A stretch of DNA of 57,500 bases from Mesostigma viride (GCA_009746045.1 RPFO01000154.1:568996-626495), one strand, 5' to 3'. Positions 23,437 to 34,870 are shown, numbered from the stretch's first letter. Made by a program: numbers and translations. Notes: generated from the letters alone by a model not told the origin.

Positions 23437-26417
23437 ATGCATAAGAGACTTGGAAATTTGCTTGCTAGAACTCTCAGCGGGCGGCTCTCAAATGCTGAGC
23501 CAGTTGAGAAAACCCTTAGCCCACTAGGTTCGCCATCGGCAAATAGGGACCCATCTCGTAGCCCGCCATCCCATAGCCCGTCCGCAAGGTCGCCTACATT
23601 CAAATCCCCGCGCGATGCCTTGTCACCAATGGCCCGCTATGCGGCCGAGAAGGCCGCGGGAGAGGCCGCGGGGGAACCCACGGGTGACGCGGATAGTCAC
23701 GAAACGGGGTCGGGCGCCTCCCGCGCGTCGTCTTTCACCGAGAGGTACGATGGTGGCTTATTCCAATACTTAGGTTATTGTTAGGGTCAGCATGTGATTG
23801 CCAGGTGGCGTTTCCCAGGGGCGATTGTTCAGCGGCCTGTGTGATTTCTTCCCACCATGCTTTGCCTGACGCCTTCATGTGCTGACGTTATGCCTGACGC
23901 CTCCAATTGCGAATGTTTCGCCTGACACCTCAATATGTGAACATTATGCCTGACACCTCGTTATGCGGATGCCCTCCTATGCTAGGTATAGCTCTACAAA
24001 ACAGCATAGACACAGTTATAATGTCACTAATATCGGTTCAATGCTGGCTATTGCCGCATACCTCCAGATGATTATGCTAACATTCCACGGGGTGCTTGCT
24101 GGTGGAGATGGGCAACCATCCTCGCCATCTGTCCCTCGATAAGAAAGCCTGATTGACGTCCTGTGAATGTATCTCGGTTCCTCCCATGCGTGTAGGCTGA
24201 TGGAGGTGGGCAACATCATCGTGCGCACGCTCAGCGGCCGCCTCATGCGCAGCGGGATCGACCACCACAAGGTAGAGGCCCCTGCTTTGATGTGTTGCGC
24301 TACTTTGTGAGGTACGAAATAAGGTGGGATCGACCACCACAAGGTAGAGGCCCCTGCTTTGATGTGTTTCGCTACTCTGTGAGGTACGAAATAAGGTGGG
24401 ATCGACCACCACAAGGTAGAGGCCCCTGCTTTGACGTGTTTCGCTACTCTGTGAGGTACGAAATAAGGCGGGATCGACCACCACAAGGTAGAGGGCCCCT
24501 GCTTTGATGTGTTGCGCTACTTTGTGAGGTACGAAATAAGGTGGGATCGACCACCACAAGGTAGAGGCCCCTGCTTTGATGTGTTTCGCTACTCTGCGAG
24601 GTACGAAATAAGGTGGGATCGACCACCACAAGGTAGAGGCCCCTGCTTTGATGTGTTTCGCTACGCCTAGTTTGTGAGGTACGAAATAAGGTGGGATCGA
24701 CCACCTCACAGTCAGGCCACGTCAATGTGTACCTATTGTAACAGGAACTGTACAAGGGTGGTATCGACCACCACAGGGCGAGCCCAGCGGCCTTCCCCTC
24801 TTCGCCTTCCCCTCTTCCCCTGGGCCTGACATGCGCCATGTTTCCCCCTTCCCTTCCCCCCCATGCACCTTGCCCCCCGATGCACCCCCCCCCCCCGTCT
24901 TGTCCCCACATGCATTCTGCCCCCCTCTTGTCCTCACATGCATTCTGCCCCCCCCCCCCCCCCCCCCCCACACACACACCACCACCAATGCCTGAATACT
25001 ACTATATTAATTCCCCCTAGGTATTGTGTATGCCTTCATATGCTACTTCCCCCGATGCCCCCCATGCGCCAGTACGGGAGCGACGAGGAGGGGAGCGAGG
25101 CGCAGGAGGAGGACTTTGGGGACGACGGGGGCTTTGACGATGCGTTCGCATCAGACTCGCTGCTGGATCAGGTGGTGGTGCGTGACGGGGTCGAGTATTA
25201 TGCGTTCGCGTACGACGAGAAGCACCACCGCCACGTGTTGCTGCGAGAGGACGGGTGGACAAGCTGGTCGTACGACTTCAGCGAGCACCCGATCGCGCTC
25301 GTGGATGAGGTGTCGGATGCCAGGAGGGAGGAGTGGGCGGCGATCCTGGACAAGTGGCGGGCGGCGAGCGGGGGCCATGACGAGGTGCATGACTTCTTGA
25401 GGCACGAGTGGACCAAGGACGACTGCGACAACTACGAGACTGTGGAGACGATGCACATGCTGAGGTGGGTGGGTGGCATTGTTGATGATACTGCTATGTA
25501 GTAAATGGTTACCTACTATCAGTATTTGCTTTTGTGTTTCATAGTTAAATTACTGTTCATGTGGCCCATGCGATGCGCGTGCTGATGTGGGCGGGTACGA
25601 CAGCTAGAAATCCCCTCGTCTGCCCCTCCCCATTTCTGTGATGCGAGACCCAGCCCTTGCGTCATCGGAACGCATCTGTCTCCGCTCGCCTGTCAACCTG
25701 CTCTCGCATGTGCCTGACCCTCCCTGCTCCTTACCCTGCGCTCTGTCCTGCTCCATACCCTGCTCCATACCCTGCTCCTCTGCCCTGCCCCTCTCCCTCC
25801 CTCTTTCCCCCTGCCCTCTCCTCTTGTCCTTTGCCTGTCATTCCCTGCTCTCCCTGACTTGAAACAAAATCTGCCCCTGTGTACAATCTTTGACCCAATT
25901 CACGCCTAATTTTTCGTCCCCATCTGCTCTTCAATTCACGAATCCTAAACTTGTGCCCCCATCCTCTCTTTAATTGATGAATCCTTAACTTGAGCCCCCA
26001 TCCTCTCCGCTCTTCAATCACGAACCCAGGTACGCGGTGCGCGACCAAGTACCCGCGTCGGTCTCCCGCATCCTCACCAACGAGCGCGGCGCGGATGCCA
26101 ACGCGCGCATGGACGCCGACTGCGACAACGGGCCCACGCTGCTCCATGCTGCCGTACGCAACGAGGACGCCCAGACTGTGAAGATCCTGCTCCACTTTGG
26201 CGCGGACGTGCTGGCGCGCGACGAGACCAGCAGCGGCAACACGCCGCTGCACGAGGCGGCAGCGGGCGGCGCCACGCAGTGCCTCCAGGTGCTGTTGGAT
26301 GCGCCAGGGTGTGACGTTAACGTCAAGAATGGGGCGGGCGCGACCCCGCTCGCTGCGGCACTGCACAACAAGCAGGACGCGTGCGCCAAGTTGCTGCGGG
26401 CGCGGGGCGGGCAGTGA
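23437..26417 (+). CDS. Ankyrin-repeat protein, four exons
   Basis: Predicted protein-protein adaptor of about 387 residues. Exons 23437-23744, 24196-24271, 25073-25464, 26030-26417 (TGA); all phases close. The start ATG opens MHKRLGNLLARTLSGRL, but upstream coding exons cannot be excluded. Residues about 30-95 are Ser/Pro-rich and probably disordered. Exon 2 repeats the N-terminal motif (GNIIVRTLSGRL). Exon 3 has an acidic stretch (SDEEGSEAQEEDFGDD) followed by an unrecognised domain rich in Trp, His and Asp. Exon 4 carries about three ankyrin repeats (TLLHAAVRNEDAQTVKILLH, TPLHEAAAGGATQCLQVLL, TPLAAALHNKQDACAKLL). No membrane segment. RTLS is a possible kinase site by sequence only. The intron after exon 2 is filled with 72-bp duplications of that exon's end, so the choice of donor (the first, at 24272) is an inference. 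Confidence 0.8.
24254..24780 (+). repeat. 72-bp tandem array carrying exon end and splice donor
   Basis: Eight copies start near 24254, 24326, 24398, 24470, 24543, 24615, 24693 and 24756. Each begins ggGATCGACCACCACAAG|GTAGAG. The first is the true end of ankyrin-gene exon 2 and the rest are intronic. Each unit also holds a second potential donor (gag|gtacga). The last two copies are diverged. Confidence 0.92.
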
Positions 26418-27540
26418 GGGAGGGATATGTCAATGCATGGAAAGGTTTATCAATGAAAGGTCTAGAAATGGGAAGTTTTACTAATGGAGGGGTCTATCAA
26501 TGAAGAGGTTAATCAATGGAGAAGGCGTGAGCCCTATTGCAAGCCGTGAGAACTGTCGGTTCATCCCTGAGTCGATGAAGTGGAGAGGGGGGGTCAGAGA
26601 GCCCTGGATGCAATATGTTTGTCAAATGGTTAACTGCCGCGAGCCTTGCTCGCTCGTTCGTTATGATGGTGAAGGGAGGGTTGAGCTTGATGGAGGAGAT
26701 GGTTATGCTGCTGCGGGCCCCGTCAGCTAATCTGTGAGGAATTGATCCCACTCTCACCATGTAGTTGAAGAGGGGAGGATAAGCTGGTGAGTGGGACAGC
26801 CATGCGACAGTGGTTCATAATTCATCACTCATCAGTCCGGAGTTGGGTCCTGGGTGTGGGTGGAGACCAGTGGGGTTTGAACGGCCTTGTACCTGGATGG
26901 GGGCCATTTGTCTGGACGTTAATGGAAAACACTTAATACTGGCAACTCTTGGGCATTTCGAATGCCCGTGGCGGGGAAGCTAAAAAATGTTTCCAGGCAG
27001 CATGTGGTCATGCAAGCACCATCGGTCTTTCTGTAAGCATGCGCTGCCGGAGAGGGAGGAAGCCTGTGTCTCATACCACCAAAAGCATTTAATTGCTTTT
27101 GATATACTTGTGTACTTGAAGGCGACTGGCCATGGCTCAAGTGTACATCTGAAGGCAGGATTAGCTTGCAGATCTGGGCATGATTGGTGTCACAGGGGGC
27201 AACGCCAGACTCACATTTCCCTTTCTAGTGATGGCGACGCACAAACTGCGATGTCAACTGGATGGCCATGCCTGTAATATACATTGACTACGTTGTCTCA
27301 CTTACATTTACTGTAATATTTGTGCACCTGGTGTATCCTGGAATGTCCTGGCCATACGCAGCAGTACACCCTGGTCAGGTGTGTTGTGGGATATCAAGTG
27401 GGATACCTATGAGGCACGTGTTGAAAGTTTTAATGCCTGACATATGGTTGCAGGGATAGTATATATCCTCCTTATGGGGAGGATTGATCGATATGTAAGG
27501 CATATCCTTGAGATGGGCCGCGGTTCGATCGATGGATGCA
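26418..27540. other. Intergenic, 3' UTR of the ankyrin gene and unassigned sequence
   Basis: Short repeats of tatcaatgna type occupy 26427-26520, perhaps in the 3' UTR. Beyond that no gene, RNA or recognisable mobile element is seen; open frames here are short and lack motifs. Confidence 0.4.
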
Positions 27541-28105
27541 GCTATATCTAGTCGATCCTAGTTACAGGGTTGCGGGCACCACGGTCGACCCAAATCGCAA
27601 TATCGATCGTAACCCTATTAATTAATTAATTAACTAATCAACTAATTAATTAATTAACTAATTAATAGACACGTGACTGCGTCCGATCGTAACCCTATAT
27701 ATACGTGTAAATTAATTTATCCCTGAGAGGGGGTACTATATGGTTTCTAATACATTCTAAGCAACAATCTGCACATGGGGGTATATAGACTGCCACCTGC
27801 TCAGGGTGCACAAGGTGCAACTGCACCACCATGTATTCAGCAGCAAAGGTGCTGACATGGGGTGGAATGAAATCAAATTCAACTAAATTATAACATGACT
27901 CCGTTGGGAGATCATTAATTAATTACCCACTGGCAAACTTGCGCGCGCCGGGCACCGGCGCGGCGCGACCCGGACCTATGTGACACAACTGCTTGAAGAT
28001 GCAGGGCTTCTGGGACTATCCGTACTCCGCGCCCGCATGATTAATTAATTAATTAATATAGACACGTGACTGCGTCACGTGAGCATAAGTCCTCAGTCAG
28101 CTCAC
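27541..28105. mobile_element. Nested retroelement 3' termini with (TTAA)n tails
   Basis: Degenerate LINE 3' UTR pieces (cctagttacagggttgcggg) and AT tails occur at 27618-27665 and 28040-28058. Two CACGTG termini follow: cacgtgactgcgtccgatc, broken, near 27669, and cacgtgactgcgtcacgtg, intact, near 28063. Confidence 0.6.
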
Positions 28106-29640
28106 GAGCCACGAGCCACGAGCCACGAGCCACGAGGTAGCCATGGCTGACGGCGGAGCTCATAACTTTCACGTTTGAGCCCCAAATTTAGCTGTGAATA
28201 TCACTATCGCTTCGTCTTTCTAAGACGCACATGCTGATATAATTTTCCGAATCTAAAACGCAATATATGACGAGCAAACGTCCTTTGACGCAACGCAGTT
28301 TGGCGGATGCGCTCGCCCATGAAAATGCGGCAGCTGCGGCTGCAGCTTCGCCATCAGGTCCGGCAGGCAGCGGTGACACTAGTCGTGCACTGGTGGCCAC
28401 CCAGCAACCTCCCGGGCTTAATGCCTCGCCATCGGCATCGCCTGACCCGAAACGCACCCGCCCAGCCGACAAAACAGGATGGTCCCGCCCCTCGGAACCG
28501 CGCTTTCGGCCCCACCCTTTCAAGGTCGATGATCACGACTGGAACAACATGTCCCCTGACGACGCTATGGACTGCATCTTCTTCGGGGACTACGCCTCGC
28601 TTTACGACCTGTGCATCCATCTCTACGACCAAGGTCGCCTCCTCTGCAGCAACGGCAGCCCCTGGCTAGCCCACGGCGCCATGCTTGGCTGCCCCCGCCC
28701 CGAACTCCAGCACGCCGTCCTCAACTCCCTTCTCCAGCGCTCTGACGGCGAGATCTGGGCTCCATCCATCTCCGCCTCCACCCTCCGTTCCATCCTCACG
28801 GAAGCCTTTCAGCAGCACGTGACCCCCCTTGCTGCTGACGTCGCAGCAATGGGTGGCACGCTGGCTGCTGAACTTCCTCACATTTCCACCGCTGCCGCCT
28901 CCACCTCCACTGCCATTTCCGCCTCCACTGCCGACATCAAAGCCCAGCTCCTCGACCTCGACCAACGCCTTCAAGCCACCGCCAACGCCCTTGAGAGCTT
29001 GCATGACACCGCCGGCCTCACCGCCCAGGCGGTGAAGGACATCGCCGCCCAGCCGGTGCCTGCTGGCCCGGCCGGCGATGCTCCCTCCACCTGGGCGGAC
29101 TTGCTTAAGCAGCACACCACCTCCACCACCTCCACCATCTCGGCACAACTCAAACAACAAGCCCTCGACCTTCGCGAGGAAACCGACATCGCCCGGCGCA
29201 GCCACAATGTCATCGTCAAGCACTTCGACCAGCCGGCAGGTGAGACCTCCACGAGCCTTCTTGAGGCATTTAAGCGCGACATTCTTGCCCCCATGCTACT
29301 CACTGGTGAGCTGGACATGTCGGCTGTCCGCCTCCCCCGCGCGCGGGGGAAGGCTGGCCCGGCCCCGTGCTCCTCACCTTTAAGTACATGGCGGACAAGC
29401 TGTCGTTCCTTAAATGCCGCAAGAAGCTCTCGAGGACTCGCTTCACGCTGGACGACGACTTGACCCTGGCCCAGCAACAGCGGCGACGCGAGCTATGGCC
29501 GACCTACCTTCAGCTCCGGCACAGCGCAGGGGGGAAGCGCCGGTATACTGGAGGGGGGCGGTCATCCACGTTGACCACAAGCCCTGGCAGCCCCCTCCTG
29601 CCACCCCAGACTAGGGAATTCATACCAGTAGTGTAGATTA
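28106..29640 (+). pseudogene. LINE ORF1-type RNA-binding protein with two frameshifts
   Basis: A 5' UTR (28106-28266) precedes ATG 28267. The frame encodes an N-terminal region with a conserved block (DDHDWNNMSPDDAMDCIFFG), an Ala/Ser/Thr-rich helical middle, then an RRM-like part (HNVIVKHFDQPAGETSTSLL). Near 29360 the frame shifts to one reading VLLTFKYMADKLSFLKCRKK, and near 29535 again to VYWRGAVIHVDHKPW. The antisense copy at 33.9 kb reads through both places, so these are real lesions or sequencing errors relative to that copy. By analogy with L1 ORF1p it is an RNA-packaging chaperone. Confidence 0.8.
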
Positions 29641-30030
29641 GTCAGGCTTAGCCTAGCATGTGGCCCACGCGCATGTGCGCCCATAATGGCCCCCATGGAT
29701 GTTGTCTACAGAATTTAGCCAAGCCCTGCCTATAACGGGACCCCCATGGATGTTGCATCAAGAATTTAGCCATGCTATGCCATGCAGAGAGATGCTCTCT
29801 GTAGAGAAGCCATGTCCTAGCTCTTGTATAGCCATGATGATCTTCCCCACCTATGACAGGCTCCCCTTCGCTGGGTGTTGCCTGAAACTCTGGGTGGTGC
29901 AGGTGCCCTAGTGCACCTAGAGCAAGTGTTGTTTACATTCCCACCCTTGCAGGAAGTAGCTTAGAATGTATGATAGGCCACATGCCCCTTCTCTGGGCTA
30001 TGTGCTACATATACTCCCAACGGAGTTATG
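29641..30030. other. Unassigned sequence between two LINE fragments
   Basis: Two partial repeats of ccatggatgttg...agaatttagcca occur at about 29693-29730 and 29746-29775. No coding frame or known element is recognised. Confidence 0.4.
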
Positions 30031-30046
30031 TCACAATTCAATTCAA

Positions 30047-30860
30047 TTCAAGTCCTCAGTGGGAGGGGAACATGGGATGGAATGGATGGTATAAGCTATC
30101 TAGGTCCTAGTTACAGGGGTGTGGGCACCGCGGCCCGAATCGCTATGAATGCCATACTTGGTCACACGCGGAGCCCCCACAGGCTTGGGGGTGGTCTCCT
30201 TCATCACTACTTGCCATCTATCCTTGCGCACCATCTGCCTCCATATTACAGACAAACCAGGAGGCTGCCCGGGGGTGAGCCCGTCACGTCTAGCACATGT
30301 CCATGCCGAGTCTATCACGAAAAGTCCACGGGTGGCGGCCCTGCCGCGCGCGGCCGGGGGCACGCCAGGTGAGGACATATCGCCCAGGCTGGGCGGGCTT
30401 GGTGCCAGCTAGTCTATATGATGTATCTACCTTATCTGTGCGGGCCAGGTGCCCGGCTAGGCCCAGGCGCCTGTGCCTAATAATGTGGGAAACATAGGGC
30501 AAATCAGCGTACAAATCCTCATAACTAATGTGCAAACCAAAGGGGATGTTAAGGGCCTTGCGCAGCATCTTGGTGACGGCGCCGTCGAGTCGTTGCTCCA
30601 GCTCCTGCATCAGTGTCCACGTCTCGGCGCCGTAGGTCAGGATCGTCAGAATGACGACCTTGAAGAGGTCACGCTTGACGATCCTGGGTAGGGCGGGGTT
30701 GCTCCACCAGCGGCGGTGGTCATGGAGGTGCGCCCATGCACGCCATGCCGATCCGTGTCGTCATGTCGTCCTCGCAGTCGGGAAGCCAACTGCCGAGCAG
30801 CTTGAAGCGGCCTGAAGGAGGGTAGTTGACCTCGGCATCGTCTAAGAGGCGGAGTGTGGG
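30047..30860 (-). pseudogene. LINE RT C-terminal region and 3' UTR (antisense)
   Basis: Reverse complement of the element at 11640-12420: same post-RT protein block (RKALNIPFGLHISYEDLYAD) and same 3' UTR end (gtcctcagtgggaggggaac). It is the downstream half of the RT at 32179-33120, from which it is separated by the palindrome. A few small indels break the frame. Confidence 0.85.
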
Positions 30861-30880
30861 TGGGGGCCCTGCCATGCCGA

Positions 30881-31920
30881 CAACATTATCGCAAGCCAAC
30901 CCCCTTTCAGGGTCCCAAAACCACCTGGCAGGGTGCCAAAATACTAATATTTACCCCCTGAAAAGGCTTTCTCACTACCTGAGGGAGACCCAGCCAAAAC
31001 CCCGGCTCAGACCCTGAGAAACCCACACCCCGCCCTGGTTATTAGCCAGGGGGTGGGGATATTTTCTCCCCCTCCCTGGTCCCCCATACCCGGCAGACTG
31101 CCACGTGTCACCCCCTGATTGGCTGGCTACTAGGCCTGATATAACCAGGGTGGAAATAGGCTCCGCCAGGGTGCTCCAAAAGCAAAAAAGCCCCATCACC
31201 TGGTTGGTGACGGGGCCCTGTCAGATATTGACACCCGGCTGGTTTCCCCTTCAAATTTTGACAGGGTCCCTGGCCAGGAAAAAAAATATCTAAAGCTACT
31301 ATAGATATATTCTAGTATATCCAAGATACTCCCGAGTACCAGGGAGTAGACTCGAATATTCCCCCTGGTCCCAAGGCGGCCGGGTCCACCCCAGAGATGC
31401 GCATCTCTGGGGTGGACCCGGCCGCCTTGGGACCAGGGGGAATATTCGAGTCTACTCCCTGGTACTCGGGAGTATCTTGGATATACTAGAATATATCTAT
31501 AGTAGCTTTAGATATTTTTTTTCCTGGCCAGGGACCCTGTCAAAATTTGAAGGGGAAACCAGCCGGGTGTCAATATCTGACAGGGCCCCGTCACCAACCA
31601 GGTGATGGGGCTTTTTTGCTTTTGGAGCACCCTGGCGGAGCCTATTTCCACCCTGGTTATATCAGGCCTAGTAGCCAGCCAATCAGGGGGTGACACGTGG
31701 CAGTCTGCCGGGTATGGGGGACCAGGGAGGGGGAGAAAATATCCCCACCCCCTGGCTAATAACCAGGGCGGGGTGTGGGTTTCTCAGGGTCTGAGCCGGG
31801 GTTTTGGCTGGGTCTCCCTCAGGTAGTGAGAAAGCCTTTTCAGGGGGTAAATATTAGTATTTTGGCACCCTGCCAGGTGGTTTTGGGACCCTGAAAGGGG
31901 GTTGGCTTGCGATAATGTTG
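30881..31920. repeat. Perfect 1,040-bp palindrome with no spacer
   Basis: The outer edge CAACATTATCGCAAGCC at 30881 is mirrored by GGCTTGCGATAATGTTG ending at 31920. The centre is ccagagatgc|gcatctctgg at 31400/31401. Encoded frames on the two arms are identical (31105-31293 + versus 31696-31508 -). Flanks differ (ccga left, gctc right), with no clear target-site duplication. It splits the LINE reverse transcriptase. Candidate foldback element, or an assembly inversion artefact. Confidence 0.9.
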
Positions 31921-32178
31921 GCTCCACGTCAATAGGGGGTTCTTGGCCGGCTGTGGCGCTTTTGGGGGCACTCCTACGGCTTCGCAAGGTAACCCCCTAT
32001 TTACTGCTTGTTTTGCTATTTAAATTGAATAGGCAATGGATATATGTTGTTAATTAATTGATTATTGAATAGGACACCATACTGCTTTATTGTAGGGCCC
32101 TGGATAGCCCTTTATTCTTCTGGTCCGCTGTTGCCGGTCCCATTCCTTCTCCTTAGCCTTATTGTTCAGGGGTGGCTG
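31921..32178. other. Right flank of the palindrome, unassigned
   Basis: This 258-bp stretch is AT-rich in its middle (ttaattaattgattattg) and has no coding content. It separates the palindrome from the RT fragment and may belong to the same insertion. Confidence 0.35.
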
Positions 32179-33120
32179 TTAGGAGGTAAAAAGTTCCCAT
32201 CCCCTGAAGTGGGAAAGTGAGAGCTCTGCCTGCGTTGTTGCCCTCTTTATTGCGCGCGTGCAGATGGCCAGGGCCTCCGTTTTGGGGCTGATTTCTAGAC
32301 CAACCGCCCGAGCCTCGAGCGCCAGGCAGTCCAGCCAAAGTTGGGCAGACTCCGGCTTCTCGATGAGCGTGATGTCGTCGGCATAAATGAGGTCAGCTAG
32401 TAAATTCTGCTTGTTAGTCGGCCCCCCTTCCCCAAGCTCGTTCGTGATCGCTAGGCCAGGGGCACGGCCTGCAATGCTAGCAAAGCGAGCACGTGCCTGG
32501 CGCATAACATAATCCACTACAATAATAAACAGGTACAGCGACAGGACGCCGAACCCTGCCAGACGCCGGTCTGCAGTGGGCATGGCGGGGTAATGCCGTG
32601 TTGAGTGCGCACCGAAGTGGTCGACCCCTCATACAGCGTGCGGATGACGGTAATCAGGGGAGTGGGGACGCGAGCGCGAGCAAGTACAGCCCATAGAGCG
32701 TCCCAGAGGACAGAATCAAAAGCCTTGATGAAGTCGACGAAGATCAGGATTGCGGGAAACTCACCAGGTTGCAGGAGAGCGATTTCCTCGAAGAGGCGAC
32801 GCGCGACGAAGATGGCCATGACGGTGTTGCGCCCAGGACGGAAGCCCATTTGACTTTCCCCAAGGTGACAGTCGAGAGCAGAACGAAGGCGGTTGAGGAT
32901 CCGATGCGCATGAACAACTTAAGTGCGGCGCTCTGGATGCAGACTCCTCTGTAGTTGGCGGGGTCGTAAGGGGAACCTTTGTTTTTGTACAGCATAATAC
33001 GGTAGCTGTGCTGCCACTCAGGAATCGGCGGCGCGTCGGCAAGCAGGATCCGGTTGCAGACGTCAAGCAGGAGCCCGCATGATTGACAAGGAGAAATGGG
33101 CTGCCATCTGCGATAAGCAC
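32179..33120 (-). pseudogene. LINE reverse transcriptase, catalytic core, frameshifted
   Basis: From 5' to 3' (minus): LYKNKGSPYDPANYRGV, MGFRPGRNTVMAIFVARRLF, ILIFVDFIKAFDSVLWDALW (first catalytic Asp) and LIYADDITLIE (the YADD motif), then the thumb. The blocks fall in three frames, with shifts near 32900 and 32540, so the copy is dead. It belongs to an RT clade with a PANYRGV block. No endonuclease is visible in the remaining sequence. Confidence 0.9.
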
Positions 33121-33129
33121 CTTCCAGAG

Positions 33130-33423
33130 GGGTATTTTCTGATCAGGGTATGCTCCTGTTTTCTCCCCACGGGCCCCGCGGCCCGTTGCTAGCCAGGGTA
33201 GAAGTCCGCAAGTGGAGGTTATTGGTCCTGAGGATAGCCGCTACACTACCGCCTCGTCTGCCATTACAGTAGAGGACAGCTCGGATGAGGATTACATCCC
33301 CATCTAGTGCTTAACGGTTGGGCCGGATGATGCAGACGATATGTGTTCAAACTTTTGTGTAATTATTTTTCTAATGAGATTAGCATAGTACTCCGTGGCA
33401 TGCCTTTGCGCATGACACGCAAG

Positions 33424-33489
<66 letters not shown>

Positions 33490-33490
33490 A
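33130..33490 (+). mobile_element. LINE 3' end: ORF terminus, 3' UTR and (ACTT)n tail
   Basis: An open frame ends at TAG 33305-33307 with an acidic C-terminus (ITVEDSSDEDYIPI). It is followed by the same 3' UTR as at 10890-11008 and about 17 ACTT units (33421-33488). The protein's upstream part is missing, so identity is unknown. It lies head-on against the antisense RT. Confidence 0.65.
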
Positions 33491-33499
33491 TTAATTAAT

Positions 33500-33900
33500 T
33501 AAACTCGTGCTCCCGTTGGGGAGTCACGGAGCACCGAAGTGCTTTTAATCCCTGTGTGTGCACTACAGGAGAAAGGGCAGAGACCCCCAGTCTCCTTCAT
33601 GCCAAAGGCATGCCACAGCTGCAATCGGGCGCGGCTAGCTAAAAGGACAGGCTAACGATCCGGCAAACTGTGGGTGCAATAAGACCCATGTGAGCATGTC
33701 ATAGCAAGGAGCGTGGGCAAGTAATCTGAACATAGCCAGGGCGTAGCATGGCTGTACTAGAACTAGGCTAAGGCTATGGCTGGTTGTGTACCGTGCGTTG
33801 GCGGCACGTGACTAGGTTTGTTGGCACAGCTAGGCAAACATTCTAGGCATGGCTGCCTTAGCGACAGTGACTCCAATGGTTACAAGCTAGGGCTATTGCT
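33500..33900. other. Unassigned sequence between LINE fragments
   Basis: No coding or RNA feature is seen. Repeated tagctagg/taggcta/gctagggc-type words suggest decayed element sequence. Confidence 0.35.
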
Positions 33901-33903
33901 ATT

Positions 33904-34690
33904 CTAGCCCGCTGGGGGCGTCCACATCTTGTGGTTGATCATCAGGTCCCCGCCCCTCCAGTACACCTTGGGCTTCTGGGGGTCCTGCTTATGGCGGAGG
34001 TATTCCGGCCACAGGTCGCGTCGCTGCTGTTGCTGAGCGGGGGTTAGGTCGTCATCCAGCGTCCAGGTGAGGTCGTGCAACCGCTTGCGACGAGAGAGGA
34101 ACCGCTGCTTATCCTCAGGGGAGAGGAAGGTGAGCAGGACTGGGGGGGTGGCCGCCTTGTCCCGTGAGTGGGGAAGGCGGTGGCACCCACGCAGTTCTAC
34201 CTCACCTACCAGGCCCATGAGGGTAAGAAGCTGGTTCTTGATCTCGTCAGCAAGGGAGGTTGACGTCTCACCTGGCTTCTGGGGGAAGCGACGTAGCACC
34301 ACTCGGCACTCGCGGCGAGCGCGATCGGTGACCTCCCGTTGCTGGGCCTGGCGGTGGTCCTCCAGCTCCTGGAGCTTCGTGGCGATGGCGTCGGTGGTGG
34401 AGGCGGTCGCTGTCCGCAGCAGGTCCGCGTAGGAGAGCGGGAGGTCACCAGCATCCTGCCGGGGTGGCTGGGAGGCAATGGTGGCCGTCTGCTCCGCTAG
34501 CTTTGGGACCTGTGTGGCCAGGGCCTCGGTGTGGGCGGTGATGGCCTCAAGCTTCTTCATGAGCACGCCGCACTTGCCATCCACCTGGTTAAGGCGAGAG
34601 ACAAGTGCAGCATGCGTTTCCGAAGCCTGCGCCGCGGTGTGTAGCGCCGTGAACTGTGGTTGTAGCTTGTGGACGACCTTACTTACGTAA
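33904..34690 (-). CDS. LINE ORF1-type RNA-binding protein, 5'-truncated
   Basis: Open from the (TTAA)n junction at about 34690 to the TAG at 33904-33906, about 260 codons. The helical, Gln/Glu-rich part (KLQELEDHRQAQQREV) is followed by RECRVVLRRFPQKPGETSTS, PPVLLTFLSPEDKQRFLSRR and a KVYWRGGDLMINHK end, collinear with the copy at 28.3-29.6 kb. No initiator survives because another element's (TTAA)n end was inserted at its 5' side. A relic, though its frame is still intact. Confidence 0.7.
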
Positions 34691-34870
34691 TTAATTAATT
34701 AATTAATTAATTAATTAATTAATTAATAGACACGTGACTGCGTCACGTGAGCATAAGTCCTCAGTGGGAGGGGAACATGGGATGGAATGGATGGTGTAAG
34801 CTATCTAGGTCCTAGTTACAGGGGTGTGGGCACCGCGGCCCGAATCGCTATGAATGCCATACTTGCTACT
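34691..34870 (-). mobile_element. LINE 3' terminus with (TTAA)n tail, antisense
   Basis: (TTAA)n at 34688-34727, CACGTG terminus, then gtcctcagtgggaggggaac and the 3' UTR up to gaatgccatacttg, matching 30047-30170 in the same orientation. Confidence 0.75.

Noticed and set aside
24254-24780. CRISPR-like array
   Set aside because: Units are contiguous tandem copies with no unique spacers, in a eukaryotic intron.
24016-24977. Minus-strand open frames with a 24-residue repeat that resembles a tandem-repeat protein
   Set aside because: The 72-bp period keeps frames open, but each unit contains the sense-strand splice donor of the ankyrin gene, which better explains the repeat.
31105-31696. Two identical 62-codon frames in opposite orientation as a duplicated gene
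   Set aside because: They are mirror parts of the perfect palindrome and carry no recognisable protein features.
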